NCBI GenBank assembly: GCA_017304845.1
Contig: JAFKLL010000012.1
Location: 1-64,000 of the forward strand
Source: Solirubrobacterales bacterium
GTDB taxonomy: Bacteria > Actinomycetota > Thermoleophilia > Solirubrobacterales > 70-9
Reading direction: 5' to 3'
Length of the DNA: 64,000 bases
Part shown: in pieces, positions 35,525-43,283 of the stretch
Position numbering within the stretch: position 1 is the first letter of the stretch
Layout: the number at the start of each line of letters is the position of its first letter
Program-made: the position numbers and the translations under genes
Notes under the pieces: model-generated
The model's database searches: none
Seen by the model: the letters and a program-made list of their open reading frames with translations, nothing else
What the model was told of the DNA's origin: nothing

Positions 35525-38074
35525 TTGAAGCTGATCCGACTGATCGTCGCGATGCTGGCCCTCAGTGTGGCCATCGGAGCGTCCACGACGACCGCGAGCG
35601 CCAAGCCGACCATCGCCAAGCAGGCGAAGAAGCTCTGCAAGAAGAAGCGCGGCAAGGCCAAGAAGAAGTGCGTCCGCAAGCAGGTCAAGCGACTCAAGGC
35701 GAAGGCCAAGCGCCAGCGCATCAAGGAGCTGAACCGTCCCGGCGTCACGATCCGGACCACCGAGTACGGCATCCCGCGCATCGTCGCCGACAGCTGGCGT
35801 GGCCTCGGCTACGGCTACGGCTGGTCGCTGGCCAAGGAGAACATCTGCTCGATGGCGGACATCTACACCTCGGTCCGAGGTGAGCGGTCCAAGTACTTCG
35901 GCCCCGACGGGATCTATGTGATGACCGGCAACGGCATCAAGTTCAAGAACATCGACGCCGACTTCAACCACAAGCGGATCATCGCCGAGGGCATCGTCCC
36001 CAAGATCCTCAAGCTGGCCCCGCCGAACGGCCCGCGCCCGCAGATCAAGGAAGCGGTCGACGGCTACGTCAAGGGCTACAACGCCTGGCTGAAGAAGACC
36101 GGCGTGAACAACATCCAGGACGCGACCTGCAAGGGCCAGCCCTGGGTCAAGCCGATCACCAGGCTCGACGCCTACCTGCGCTTCTACGACCTCGGCACGA
36201 TGGCCGGTGAGGGCGCCGCTGTAGACGGCATCGCCACGGCGGAGCCGCCGGCTTCTCCGGCCGGCGCGAACGCGGCTCCCGAGGAGACCCCCCTGCCGAC
36301 CCCGGCTCAGATCGAAGCGCTGAAGCAGCGCCCCGACATCGGCTCCAACGCGGTCGGCCTCGGATCAGAGGCGACCTCGACCGGCAAGGGCATGCTCTTC
36401 GGCAACCCGCACTTCCCGTGGGCCGGCTCGGAGCGGTTCTTCGAGTCGCAGCTGACCATCCCCGGCAAGATCAACGTCTCCGGCGCCAGCCTGCTCGGCG
36501 CGCCGGTGATCAACATCGGCCACACCCAGAACATGGCCTGGAGCCACACGGTCTCGACCGCGCGGCGCTTCGCCTTCTTCCGGGAAGAGCTGGTGCCCGG
36601 CAACCCGACCAAGTACATCCAGGACGGCAAGCAGAAGTCGATGAAGTCGGTGACCGTGACGGTCGACGTGAAGCAGGAGGACGGCTCGATCGCGCCCGAG
36701 ACCCGCACGCTCTACTCGACCGACCACGGGCCGATCACCAACTCGGTCCAGCAGCAGCCGCTGTTCCCGTGGAACGACACCTACGCGTACTCGATCTACG
36801 ATCCGAACGCGAAGGGGCTCCGTTTCATCAACCACTTCTTCGACGCCAACCGCGCCAACAGCGTGGCTGACCTCGTGAAGGTGCTGAAGACGGACCAGGG
36901 CGTGCCGTGGGTCAACACGATCGCGTCGGACTCCAAGGGCAACGCGCTCTACGCCGACATCTCGGTCGTGCCGAACCTGACCGACGCGCGCGTCGACGAG
37001 TGCAACACGCCGGGCATCGGCACGGTCGCGTGGTCCTCGTTCAAGCTCGCCGTTCTCGATGGTTCGACCTCGAGCTGCGACATGCAGAAGGCGCCTGGCG
37101 CGGCCGGGGTGGGAACCCTGCCTCCGAGCGAGATGCCGCTGCAGATCCGGAAGGATTTCACCAGCAACATGAACGACAGCTACTGGCTGTCGAACCCGAA
37201 GGCTCCGCTCGAGGGCTACCCGAGCATCATCGGCAACGAGAAGTCCGAGCGTTCGTTGCGGACCCGGAACGGCCTCCACCAGATCCTCACGAGGCTCGAC
37301 GGGACCGACGGCCAGCCCGGCAACAAGTTCACGATCGACCGGGTGCGTCAGTTCACCACCAACAACAAGAACTACGGTGCCGAACTGCTGATCCCGCCGA
37401 TGGTGACTTACTGCCAGTCGCATCCGACGATCGATTCGGTCGACGTCTCGGCGGCCTGCAACGTGCTGGCCAACTGGGACCTGACCGAAGGGCTCGACTC
37501 ACCGGGCGCCTACCTCGGTCGCCAGGTGATCGGAAACCTGCTCTCGGTCTCGGGCGGCCCTTGGGCGGCTCCGTTCAGCCTCAGTGACCCGGTCAACACC
37601 CCGAGCGGCCTCGACACCGGCAAGGCCGGCGTCCCGGAGGCTCTCTCGGGCGCCGTCACCTACATGAACGACAAGGGCATCCCGCTCGACGCCAAGTGGC
37701 GCGACTACCAGTACGTGACCAAGAACGGGGAGAAGATCCCGGTTCCCGGCGGTCCGGGCGGTCAGGGCGTGTTCAACGTGATCACGGCCAACCGGAACAC
37801 GGCGACGGGCATCTACGACAGCGTCGTCCACGGGTCCAGCTTCATCATCACCGCGTCTCTGACCGGTGCGAAGTGCCCGGACGTGAAGACGATCCTGACC
37901 TACTCGCAGGCCGCCACCAACGAGCAGTCCCCGCACTACGCGGATCAGACCAAGCTCTACTCGAACGGCGGCTGGGTCACCGATCGCTTCTGCGCCGCGC
38001 AGCAGAAGAAGTCGCCCGGCCTCAAGGTGGCCAACCTCAACGGCGGAGCCAAGGCGGCACGCCGGGGCTGGTAG
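35525..38074 (+). CDS. Exported penicillin acylase family Ntn-hydrolase, paralogue 1
   Basis: 849 residues. Signal peptide (to about 25, TASAKP), a very basic stretch with Cys (KKLCKKKRGKAKKKC), then the alpha chain beginning VTIRTTEYGIPRI. The spacer ends before the autocatalytic serine, Ser274 in GSNAVG, which becomes the beta-chain N-terminal nucleophile. The beta chain has FGNPHFPW, GHTQNMAWSHTVS and later Asn/Asp residues of the fold. Family members cleave amide-linked acyl groups (penicillins, acyl-homoserine lactones, acylated siderophores); the substrate here is unknown. The TTG start follows AGGA by five bases and opens the signal peptide. The C-terminus ends GGAKAARRGW. Confidence 0.85.
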   Translation: MKLIRLIVAMLALSVAIGASTTTASAKPTIAKQAKKLCKKKRGKAKKKCVRKQVKRLKAKAKRQRIKELNRPGVTIRTTEYGIPRIVADSWRGLGYGYGWSLAKENICSMADIYTSVRGERSKYFGPDGIYVMTGNGIKFKNIDADFNHKRIIAEGIVPKILKLAPPNGPRPQIKEAVDGYVKGYNAWLKKTGVNNIQDATCKGQPWVKPITRLDAYLRFYDLGTMAGEGAAVDGIATAEPPASPAGANAAPEETPLPTPAQIEALKQRPDIGSNAVGLGSEATSTGKGMLFGNPHFPWAGSERFFESQLTIPGKINVSGASLLGAPVINIGHTQNMAWSHTVSTARRFAFFREELVPGNPTKYIQDGKQKSMKSVTVTVDVKQEDGSIAPETRTLYSTDHGPITNSVQQQPLFPWNDTYAYSIYDPNAKGLRFINHFFDANRANSVADLVKVLKTDQGVPWVNTIASDSKGNALYADISVVPNLTDARVDECNTPGIGTVAWSSFKLAVLDGSTSSCDMQKAPGAAGVGTLPPSEMPLQIRKDFTSNMNDSYWLSNPKAPLEGYPSIIGNEKSERSLRTRNGLHQILTRLDGTDGQPGNKFTIDRVRQFTTNNKNYGAELLIPPMVTYCQSHPTIDSVDVSAACNVLANWDLTEGLDSPGAYLGRQVIGNLLSVSGGPWAAPFSLSDPVNTPSGLDTGKAGVPEALSGAVTYMNDKGIPLDAKWRDYQYVTKNGEKIPVPGGPGGQGVFNVITANRNTATGIYDSVVHGSSFIITASLTGAKCPDVKTILTYSQAATNEQSPHYADQTKLYSNGGWVTDRFCAAQQKKSPGLKVANLNGGAKAARRGW

Positions 38075-38099
38075 AGCCCGCTTGAACTAGACAGGCTCA

Positions 38100-38105
38100 T
38101 ATAAT
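38100..38105 (+). promoter_or_regulatory. TATAAT -10 hexamer of the nitrilase-TetR operon
   Basis: A consensus TATAAT, the only perfect one noticed in the window, is 49 bases before the nitrilase ATG. No good -35 at 17 bases was seen, and TTGAAC at 38082 is too close. Confidence 0.55.
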
Positions 38106-38154
38106 CGGGGCCTGATTGACGTGTCAATCAACATGACGTGTCGATCAGGCCCCG
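38106..38154. promoter_or_regulatory. Double TetR-type operator inside a long inverted repeat
   Basis: Between the -10 and the ATG, CGGGGCCTGAT (38106-38116) and ATCAGGCCCCG (38144-38154) are perfect inverted arms. Inside, TGATTGAC and GTCAATCA (38113-38130) form an 18-bp palindrome with centre GT, and a second imperfect copy TGACGTGTCGATCA occupies 38134-38147. The layout TGAxTGA-N4-TCAxTCA equals that remembered for FadR-type TetR sites. The TetR gene 0.8 kb downstream is the likely binder. Confidence 0.7.
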
Positions 38155-38979
38155 ATGCGAGCCGCTGTCGTACAGATCAACTCAGGCACTGACCGCTCCC
38201 GCAACGTCGAAGTTGCCGGGCGGCTGGTCGAGGCTGCCGCCTCCGACGGGGCGCAGCTGGTCGTACTGCCCGAGAAGTGGTCTCTGCTCGGCGACGGGCG
38301 CGCCCTGAGCGAAGGCGCCGAGGGCTTGGACGGGGAGGCGATCGGCGCCGCCCGCGGCTGGGCCAGGGATCTGGGCGTCACCGTGTTGGCGGGGAGCTTC
38401 ACCGAGGCTTCACCCGAGGGTCTTCCGCGCAACACGTCGGTCCTGATCTCGCCCGACGGCGAGATCGTCGCCGAGTACAGCAAGATCCACATGTTCGACG
38501 TCGAAGCGGGCGGCGTCGAGTACCGCGAGTCCGACCACGAGCGGGCCGGCGACCGACTCGCGACCGGACGCGCCGGCGATATGGAGATCGGTCTGACCGT
38601 CTGTTACGACCTGCGTTTCCCCGAGCTGTTCCGCGCCCTGCTTGATCGTGGGGCGGAGGTCTTCACCGTGCCCTCGGCCTTCACCTCGGCGACCGGGCGC
38701 GACCACTGGGAGCCGCTGATCAAGGCCCGGGCGATCGAGAACCAGGCCTTCGTCCTGGCCGCGAACCAGGTCGGCACCGCTGCCCCCAAATACGACTCAT
38801 GGGGGCACTCGATGATCGTCGATCCCTGGGGCGAGATCCTCGCCCAGGTCGCCTCCGGCGAAGGATTCGCCTGCGCCGAACTCGATCTCGCCCACCAGGC
38901 CGAGATCCGTCAGAAACTGCCGGCGGTCCAGCATCGCCGGCCGGAACTCTTCACCGAAGGAGCTAGCCATGGCTCGTGA
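38155..38979 (+). CDS. Carbon-nitrogen hydrolase (nitrilase superfamily, Nit1/Nit2-like)
   Basis: 274 residues with the complete catalytic triad: Glu40 in LPEKW, Lys110 in YSKIHMFD and Cys150 in VCYDLRFPE. The KIHMFD and CYDLRFPELFR context is typical of the Nit branch that hydrolyses omega-amide bonds, for example deaminated glutathione. It is cytosolic, with no signal peptide. The gene heads an operon with a TetR regulator, whose ATG lies 11 bases before this gene's end. Expression is probably controlled by the tandem palindromes just upstream of the ATG. The natural substrate is not determined by sequence. Confidence 0.88.
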   Translation: MRAAVVQINSGTDRSRNVEVAGRLVEAAASDGAQLVVLPEKWSLLGDGRALSEGAEGLDGEAIGAARGWARDLGVTVLAGSFTEASPEGLPRNTSVLISPDGEIVAEYSKIHMFDVEAGGVEYRESDHERAGDRLATGRAGDMEIGLTVCYDLRFPELFRALLDRGAEVFTVPSAFTSATGRDHWEPLIKARAIENQAFVLAANQVGTAAPKYDSWGHSMIVDPWGEILAQVASGEGFACAELDLAHQAEIRQKLPAVQHRRPELFTEGASHGS

Positions 38980-39568
38980 AGCCGCCCCGGAACGCCGGCG
39001 TCAGATCCTCGACGCCGCGGTCAAGGTCTTCGCCCGTCAGGGCTTCCACTCGACCCGAGTCGCCGATATCGCCGACGAGGCGGATGTCGCCTACGGGCTC
39101 GTCTACCACTACTTCTCCTCGAAGGAGAACGTGCTCAACGAGCTCTTCATCCAGCGCTGGTCGCTGCTGCTCGAAGCGATCGAGGAGGCCGACCAGAGCG
39201 CCCTCACCCACCAGGACAAGCTGGCCGCGGTGGCCGGGTTCATCATCGACTCCTACCGCTACGACCCGGACCTGATGAAGGTGATCATCGTCGAGGTGAC
39301 CCGGGCCGCGAACTCCTTCGGCCAGACCCACCTCGAGGAGATCAACCGCGCCTACGCCCTGATCGCCAAGATCGTCGCCGACGGCCAGAAGGGCGGCACG
39401 TTCCGCGAGGACATCGATTCCGCCTTCGCGGCGATGGCCTTCTACGGAGCGATCGAGCAGCTCCTCTCCGGCTGGATCTTCGGCGTCATCCCCGGCAGCG
39501 ACCGCGATTTCGACGAGGCCAGGGAACTGATCGTCAAGACGATCTGTGAGGGCTTAGCTCGCCGATAG
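38969..39568 (+). CDS. TetR/AcrR-family regulator
   Basis: 199 residues. N-terminal helix-turn-helix (about 12-58) with RRQILDAAVKVFARQGF and VAYGLVYHYFSSKENVL. The C-terminal ligand domain resembles FadR-like acyl-CoA sensors in its general pattern, but this is a weak resemblance. The start ATG overlaps the nitrilase end by 11 bases, giving tight co-expression. Tandem palindromes upstream of the operon have the spacing expected for two TetR dimers, so autorepression is the simplest model; the inducer is unknown. Confidence 0.9.
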   Translation: MAREAAPERRRQILDAAVKVFARQGFHSTRVADIADEADVAYGLVYHYFSSKENVLNELFIQRWSLLLEAIEEADQSALTHQDKLAAVAGFIIDSYRYDPDLMKVIIVEVTRAANSFGQTHLEEINRAYALIAKIVADGQKGGTFREDIDSAFAAMAFYGAIEQLLSGWIFGVIPGSDRDFDEARELIVKTICEGLARR

Positions 39569-39589
39569 CTGGGGTATTGTGATTTGAAC

Positions 39590-39724
39590 ATGGATAACGA
39601 CATCGTCAGAAGACTGGCCTGGAGCGGGATGTTGACCATCTCCGGTGCCATCGCCAGCCTGATCGCCACTCGCGTCGCCGCCATCGCCTACCGCCGCTTC
39701 TTCAACGAGGAACCGCCGGAGTAG
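39590..39724 (+). CDS. 44-residue membrane protein, DUF4235-like
   Basis: A short open frame starting ATG at 39590, with TATTGT at 39575-39580 nine bases upstream. The peptide has a single membrane segment (about residues 11-32) flanked by basic residues, ends with FFNEEPPE and has a WSG near the start, resembling the pattern of small DUF4235 proteins. Its stop is two bases before the next gene's GTG. The company of a holin-like and a DUF3618 protein, which commonly travel with DUF4235, supports a real gene. Confidence 0.6.
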   Translation: MDNDIVRRLAWSGMLTISGAIASLIATRVAAIAYRRFFNEEPPE

Positions 39725-39726
39725 AC

Positions 39727-40173
39727 GTGACCCCGCCCGATCCCTACCGCCCCAACCGCCCGGATCCCGACCGTCCGGCCACGGACAAGACCCTCGGCGA
39801 GATGGTCTTCGAGGTCTCCGAACGGACCTCGACCCTGATCCGTGAGGAGATCGAGCTCGCCAAGACCGAGGTCAGCGAGAAGGTAACGACCCTCGCCCGG
39901 GGCTCCGCCGTCGGGATCGCCGCCGGCGTCTTCGCCTTCCTCGCCCTGATCCTGCTGATGCACGCGTTCGCGCTCGGCGTCGCCTCCCTGTTCGGATGGG
40001 GCGCCTGGGCCGGCTACCTGCTGGAAGGCGTGATCTTCATCGCGATCGCCGCCGGGGCCGGCTACTTCGCCTACAACTCCTTCGAGAAGACCGGCGCCCC
40101 GATCCCCACCGAGGCGATCGAGGAAGCCCAGAAGACCAAGGCCCTGCTCACCCCCGGAGACGACGAAGCCTGA
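39727..40173 (+). CDS. Phage-holin superfamily III-like (DUF1469) membrane protein
   Basis: 148 residues. A Pro-rich N-terminus, then an amphipathic helix with the conserved pattern LIREEIELAKTEV, then two transmembrane segments (about 60-82 and 90-112). The C-terminal tail is polar. This matches the actinobacterial holin-like/DUF1469 family, which despite the name is chromosomal and not linked to lysis here. GTG start two bases after the previous gene's stop; TGATG overlap with the next. Envelope maintenance is the only role I would infer. Confidence 0.8.
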   Translation: MTPPDPYRPNRPDPDRPATDKTLGEMVFEVSERTSTLIREEIELAKTEVSEKVTTLARGSAVGIAAGVFAFLALILLMHAFALGVASLFGWGAWAGYLLEGVIFIAIAAGAGYFAYNSFEKTGAPIPTEAIEEAQKTKALLTPGDDEA

Positions 40174-40541
40174 TGAGCGAAGAGAACCTCGAGAAGCCGT
40201 CCGACCCGGACGACGCCACGCAGCCCCTGACCCCCGCCGAGGGAGTCCCGGCCACGCCGCCCACCCCGGCGCCCGCGACCCCCGGCGCCCCGGTTCCGGG
40301 CGCGGCCGGTCCCGCCGACCCGTACACGCCGCCGCGGCCCAAGCGCACCTCGGCCCAGATCCGCGCCGACATCGACGCCCAACGGGTCGAGCTCGGCCAG
40401 TCGGTCGACCAGCTCCGCGACCGGGTCACCGAACTCACCGACTGGCGCAGCCAGCTCAAGAAGCACCGCAAGCAGATCATCGTCGGCGCCGTTGCCACAG
40501 GATTCGTCGTCGGCGGCCTGATGGCCCTCCGCCGCCGCTAG
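40173..40541 (+). CDS. DUF3618 protein
   Basis: 122 residues. A Pro/Ala-rich disordered N-terminus (about 1-55), a charged helix SAQIRADIDAQRVELGQSVDQLRDRV typical of DUF3618, and one C-terminal transmembrane segment followed by RRR. The start is the ATG at 40173, overlapping the upstream stop by one base. Together with the two preceding genes it forms a small envelope-protein operon often seen in actinobacteria. Function unknown. Confidence 0.8.
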   Translation: MSEENLEKPSDPDDATQPLTPAEGVPATPPTPAPATPGAPVPGAAGPADPYTPPRPKRTSAQIRADIDAQRVELGQSVDQLRDRVTELTDWRSQLKKHRKQIIVGAVATGFVVGGLMALRRR

Positions 40542-40552
40542 CCCGGGCGGCG

Positions 40553-40674
40553 CCAGGAACCTCCAGCCGCCCGCTGGCTTCGTCGTCGGCCGGGAATGAC
40601 AGCTCACGTACCCGCGTACTGTCGCGGTCATTCCCGGCCTGCCTCCTCGCCAGCGAACGGCTGGAGGCCCCTGG
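40553..40674. repeat. Nested 122-bp inverted repeat (giant hairpin)
   Basis: Four nested pairs of arms: CCAGG 40553-40557 with CCTGG 40670-40674, CCTCCAGCCG 40560-40569 with CGGCTGGAGG 40658-40667, CGCTGGC 40572-40578 with GCCAGCG 40649-40655, and GGCCGGGAATGAC 40588-40600 with GTCATTCCCGGCC 40627-40639. It fills the gap between the DUF3618 gene and repeat copy 2. No coding potential or U-run. Confidence 0.8.
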
Positions 40675-40700
40675 CATCCACCCGCGGCGGCCCCCGGCGG

Positions 40701-40749
40701 CGCGAGATGCAGATTCGCGCCATATAGCGCACCCGATCTGCATCTCGCG
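40701..40749. repeat. 49-bp palindromic repeat, copy 2 (reverse orientation)
   Basis: Arms CGCGAGATGCAGAT (40701-40714) and ATCTGCATCTCGCG (40736-40749) surround a 21-base middle that is the reverse complement of the middle in the other copies. It lies three bases past the def stop codon and 26 bases after the giant hairpin. Confidence 0.9.
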
Positions 40750-40752
40750 CGC

Positions 40753-41271
40753 TCACTTATAGGTCTGGCGGCGGAATAGGTCGTCGGTGATCGAGGCTAC
40801 CCGGTCGAGGAAGAGGATTCCGTCGAGGTGGTCGATCTCGTGGAGGACGCAGCGGGCCTCGAAGCCGGCCAGCTGGACCTGGTTCATCTCGAAACCCTTC
40901 TGACCGTCCAGGAACTCGACAGTGGCCTTGCGGGGCCGCCTCACGTTGGCGGTCAGGTCCGGGAGGGAGAGGCAGCCCTCACGGCTCACCTTGCTGCCCT
41001 CGGAACGGTGGACGACCCGCGGGTTGACCAGGACCATCAGCCCGTGAGGATCCTTCGCCTTCGGGTGGTCGGTGATGTCGACCACCGCGATCCGGACCGT
41101 CTCGCCGATCTGGGGCGCGGCCAGCCCGACGCAATGGTCGAAGGAGCCCATCGTGTCGAGCAGATCGGCGATCACCCGTTCCGTGTCGACGTTCCCGGGG
41201 CTCGCCTGGGCGGGGGCGCAGACCGTCTTCAGGACCGGATCGGGATAGGTGAGGACCTCGCGGACGGCCAC
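40753..41271 (-). CDS. def: Peptide deformylase
   Basis: 172 residues with all three PDF motifs: GLAAPQIG (49-56), EGCLSLP (98-104, metal ligand Cys100) and HEIDHLDG (metal ligands His144 and His148, catalytic Glu145). It removes the N-terminal formyl group from nascent proteins. It is the last gene of a minus-strand group degV - ACT protein - def, with 14 bases between the ACT gene's stop and this ATG. Repeat copy 2 follows directly after its stop. Confidence 0.96.
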   Translation of the reverse strand: MAVREVLTYPDPVLKTVCAPAQASPGNVDTERVIADLLDTMGSFDHCVGLAAPQIGETVRIAVVDITDHPKAKDPHGLMVLVNPRVVHRSEGSKVSREGCLSLPDLTANVRRPRKATVEFLDGQKGFEMNQVQLAGFEARCVLHEIDHLDGILFLDRVASITDDLFRRQTYK

Positions 41272-41285
41272 CGTCGGGCCTCTCT

Positions 41286-41813
41286 CTAGAAGACCTCGGA
41301 CTCGAGCTCGGCGAGGCGAACCTCGACCTGCTTCGAGTCGCGCAGCCCGTCGAGGGCCCGTTCCAGCTCCGGCGCGGCGCCATCCGGCACCGACACCTCC
41401 ACCATCAGGGTGTAGAGGGGGGAGGCGGGGTCGCCGGTCCGGCGGGTGCGGAGATCGGTGATGTTCACGTCGAGCGAAGCGAGGGTCTCGGCCGTGTCAT
41501 GGACGATTCCCGGCCGGTCCGCTCCGTACACGGTGAGGACGTGGGTGGGGCCGGGACCGCGGTCCAACCCGGCCACCGGGCTGACGGTGATCCCGCCCAG
41601 GCCCAGCTCGTTGCCGACCCGGTCGAGATCGGCCTGCAGCTCAGGCACGGAGGCGTCATCCGGCAGGGAGACGATCAGCATCACCGCGAAGTGACCGTGC
41701 AGGATCGTCATCTGCGAGTCGTCGACGTTGCCGCCCGACTCGAGCAGGACGCGGGTGATCGCGGCGACGATCCCAGGGCGGTCACGGCCGATCGCGGTGA
41801 CGGCCAGGTTCAT
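41286..41813 (-). CDS. Tandem ACT-domain protein (GcvR-like)
   Basis: 175 residues forming two ACT domains: the first begins NLAVTAIGRDRPGIVAAITR and the second THVLTVYGADRPGIVHDTAE, both with the DRPGI ligand turn. This is the architecture of GcvR-type regulators and of small amino-acid-binding proteins of unknown target. There is no DNA-binding domain, so action by protein contact is likely. The ATG at 41813 shares one base with the stop of the upstream DegV gene (TGATG), so the two are coupled. Confidence 0.82.
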   Translation of the reverse strand: MNLAVTAIGRDRPGIVAAITRVLLESGGNVDDSQMTILHGHFAVMLIVSLPDDASVPELQADLDRVGNELGLGGITVSPVAGLDRGPGPTHVLTVYGADRPGIVHDTAETLASLDVNITDLRTRRTGDPASPLYTLMVEVSVPDGAAPELERALDGLRDSKQVEVRLAELESEVF

Positions 41814-42700
41814 CAGAACTTGGATCCGACGACGTCGGTCGGGACGGTGCCGATCGCGACCAGGCCCGGCCCGGCATGACAGCCGAGCACGGTGGACATC
41901 TCGTCGAGGAAGGCGCCCTCGCACTGGAAGACCTCACGGCAGTGGCTGGCCAGCTCGGCCGCCAGCTCCGGGGCCTGGATGTGCTGGACGGTCCAGGTGA
42001 CCTCCTCGCCGGAGGTCGCCTTCTCGCTGGCGAAGTCACGCAGCCGCTGCATCGCCCGGCCGACCGTGCGCACCTTCTCGACCGGGGTCACGGTCTCCTG
42101 GAGGGTGATCATCGGCTTGATCTTCAGGGCACCGCCGATCCAGGCCTGGGCGCCACCGATCCGGCCGCCCTTGCGCAGGTACTCCAGGGTGTCGACCATG
42201 ATCAGCGTGTCGAGGTGGTTTCGGGAGTCCTCGATCTGCTCGACCACGCCGGCGGCGTCCTTGCCGGAGGCGATCGCGTTGGCCGCCGCGAGGCAGCACA
42301 TCGAGAGGCCGCCGGCGGTGGTGCGGGAATCGACCACGGTGATCCGCTCGCCGCCACGGCCATCGGCCTCCAACTGGGCCGCGGCCTGGCGGGCCGCCTC
42401 ACAGGTCCCGGAGATCGCCCCCGAGAGATGGAGCGACACCACGTCCCTGCCGGCGTCCAGCAGGGGGCCGTAGACCTCCATGAAGTCGCCGATCGACGGC
42501 TGGGAGGTGGTGGTGAGCTGCGGGGAGTCGAGGACGGCCTTGTAGAAGGACGCGTAGTCGTCGATCTCGTTCTCCGGGCGCTGCTCGCCATTGAGGATCA
42601 CGTAGAGATTGACGACGCTGATGTCGAGCCGCTCACGGTCCTCATGCGTGAGCGAAGCGGTTGAATCGGTCACCAGCGCGATCGTGGACTCGGCGGACAC
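41813..42700 (-). CDS. DegV-family fatty-acid-binding protein
   Basis: 295 residues. The N-terminus ALVTDSTASL and LTTTSQPSIGDF, then SLHLSGAISGT and the EYLRKGGRIGGA signature, define the DegV family. Members bind a fatty acid between two domains, and in firmicutes FakB proteins deliver it to the kinase FakA; no fakA is in view. GTG start; a weak TAGAAC hexamer lies six bases upstream on the minus strand. It is divergent from erpA and first in the degV-ACT-def group. Confidence 0.88.
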   Translation of the reverse strand: MSAESTIALVTDSTASLTHEDRERLDISVVNLYVILNGEQRPENEIDDYASFYKAVLDSPQLTTTSQPSIGDFMEVYGPLLDAGRDVVSLHLSGAISGTCEAARQAAAQLEADGRGGERITVVDSRTTAGGLSMCCLAAANAIASGKDAAGVVEQIEDSRNHLDTLIMVDTLEYLRKGGRIGGAQAWIGGALKIKPMITLQETVTPVEKVRTVGRAMQRLRDFASEKATSGEEVTWTVQHIQAPELAAELASHCREVFQCEGAFLDEMSTVLGCHAGPGLVAIGTVPTDVVGSKF

Positions 42701-42755
42701 CTCACGGTTCTATCAGACAGTGAGCCAGATCACCGGGATCAGTCCCCTCAGTCGC

Positions 42756-42761
42756 TACTCT
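42756..42761 (+). promoter_or_regulatory. TACTCT -10 hexamer of erpA
   Basis: TACTCT ends six bases before the erpA ATG, giving a leaderless transcript and fixing the start at 42768 within a longer open frame. Confidence 0.55.
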
Positions 42762-42767
42762 TTAAGC

Positions 42768-43139
42768 ATGTCCGAGAAGCCTGATGCCGCAATCACCCTG
42801 ACCGAAGCCGCCGCCGACAAGATCGCCGAGCTGATCGGTGACTCGCCCGAGGGCGAGGAGCAGGCTCTGCGTGTCGCCGTGCGCGGTGGCGGGTGCTCCG
42901 GCTTTCAGTACGCGCTCGCCTTCGACAGCAAGGGCGAGGACGACCACGTCTTCGAGCATCGCGGCGTGGCCGTGATCGTGGACAAGGTCAGCATGCAGTT
43001 CGTCTTCGGCTCCGAGGTCGATTACGTCGAGGGTCTGACCGGGGCCGGGTTCCAGGTCAACAACCCCAACGTCGTCGCCGCCTGTGGCTGTGGCTCCTCC
43101 TTCCAGGTGAAGGACGACGCCGAAGCCGCCGCGGTCTGA
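42768..43139 (+). CDS. erpA: Iron-sulfur cluster insertion protein ErpA (A-type carrier)
   Basis: 123 residues with the three conserved cysteines of A-type carriers: Cys43 in GGGCSG and Cys106 and Cys108 in CGCGSS. It accepts [4Fe-4S] or [2Fe-2S] clusters from a scaffold and passes them to apoproteins. The start at 42768 is preceded at six bases by TACTCT. It is a single gene, divergent from degV. A monothiol glutaredoxin and BolA, functionally related, lie 8 kb away. Confidence 0.92.
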   Translation: MSEKPDAAITLTEAAADKIAELIGDSPEGEEQALRVAVRGGGCSGFQYALAFDSKGEDDHVFEHRGVAVIVDKVSMQFVFGSEVDYVEGLTGAGFQVNNPNVVAACGCGSSFQVKDDAEAAAV

Positions 43140-43147
43140 ACGATCCC

Positions 43148-43256
43148 ACCCGGTTTCACCGGGTTATCTGAACTTTCACAGAGCTTTGCCCGGATGGACA
43201 CATCCGGGGTCTGAGTTCGCCCCAGACTTGCCTCGACCGTGGAAAAGCTCCACGGT
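43148..43256 (+). promoter_or_regulatory. Structured leader of the extended pst operon
   Basis: Three hairpins precede the first gene: ACCCGG/CCGGGT (43148-43164, loop TTTCA), CCCGGATG/CATCCGGG (43189-43208, tetraloop GACA) and ACCGTGG/CCACGGT (43236-43256). TTTCAC occurs at 43154-43159 and 43174-43179, and weaker TTATCT and CTTTGC fill the same register at 10-base steps, loosely like a PHO box. The first hairpin may instead terminate erpA. Confidence 0.4.
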
Positions 43257-43283
43257 GACAAGCAAGCAGAAGGGGAATGAAAA

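Noticed and set aside
38082..38087. TTGAAC as -35 for the TATAAT at 38100
   Set aside because: Only 12 bases separate them, too short for a normal sigma-70-type spacer.
39727..40173. Holin-like protein as evidence of a prophage
   Set aside because: No phage structural, lysis or integrase genes are nearby, and this family is a normal chromosomal cluster in actinobacteria.
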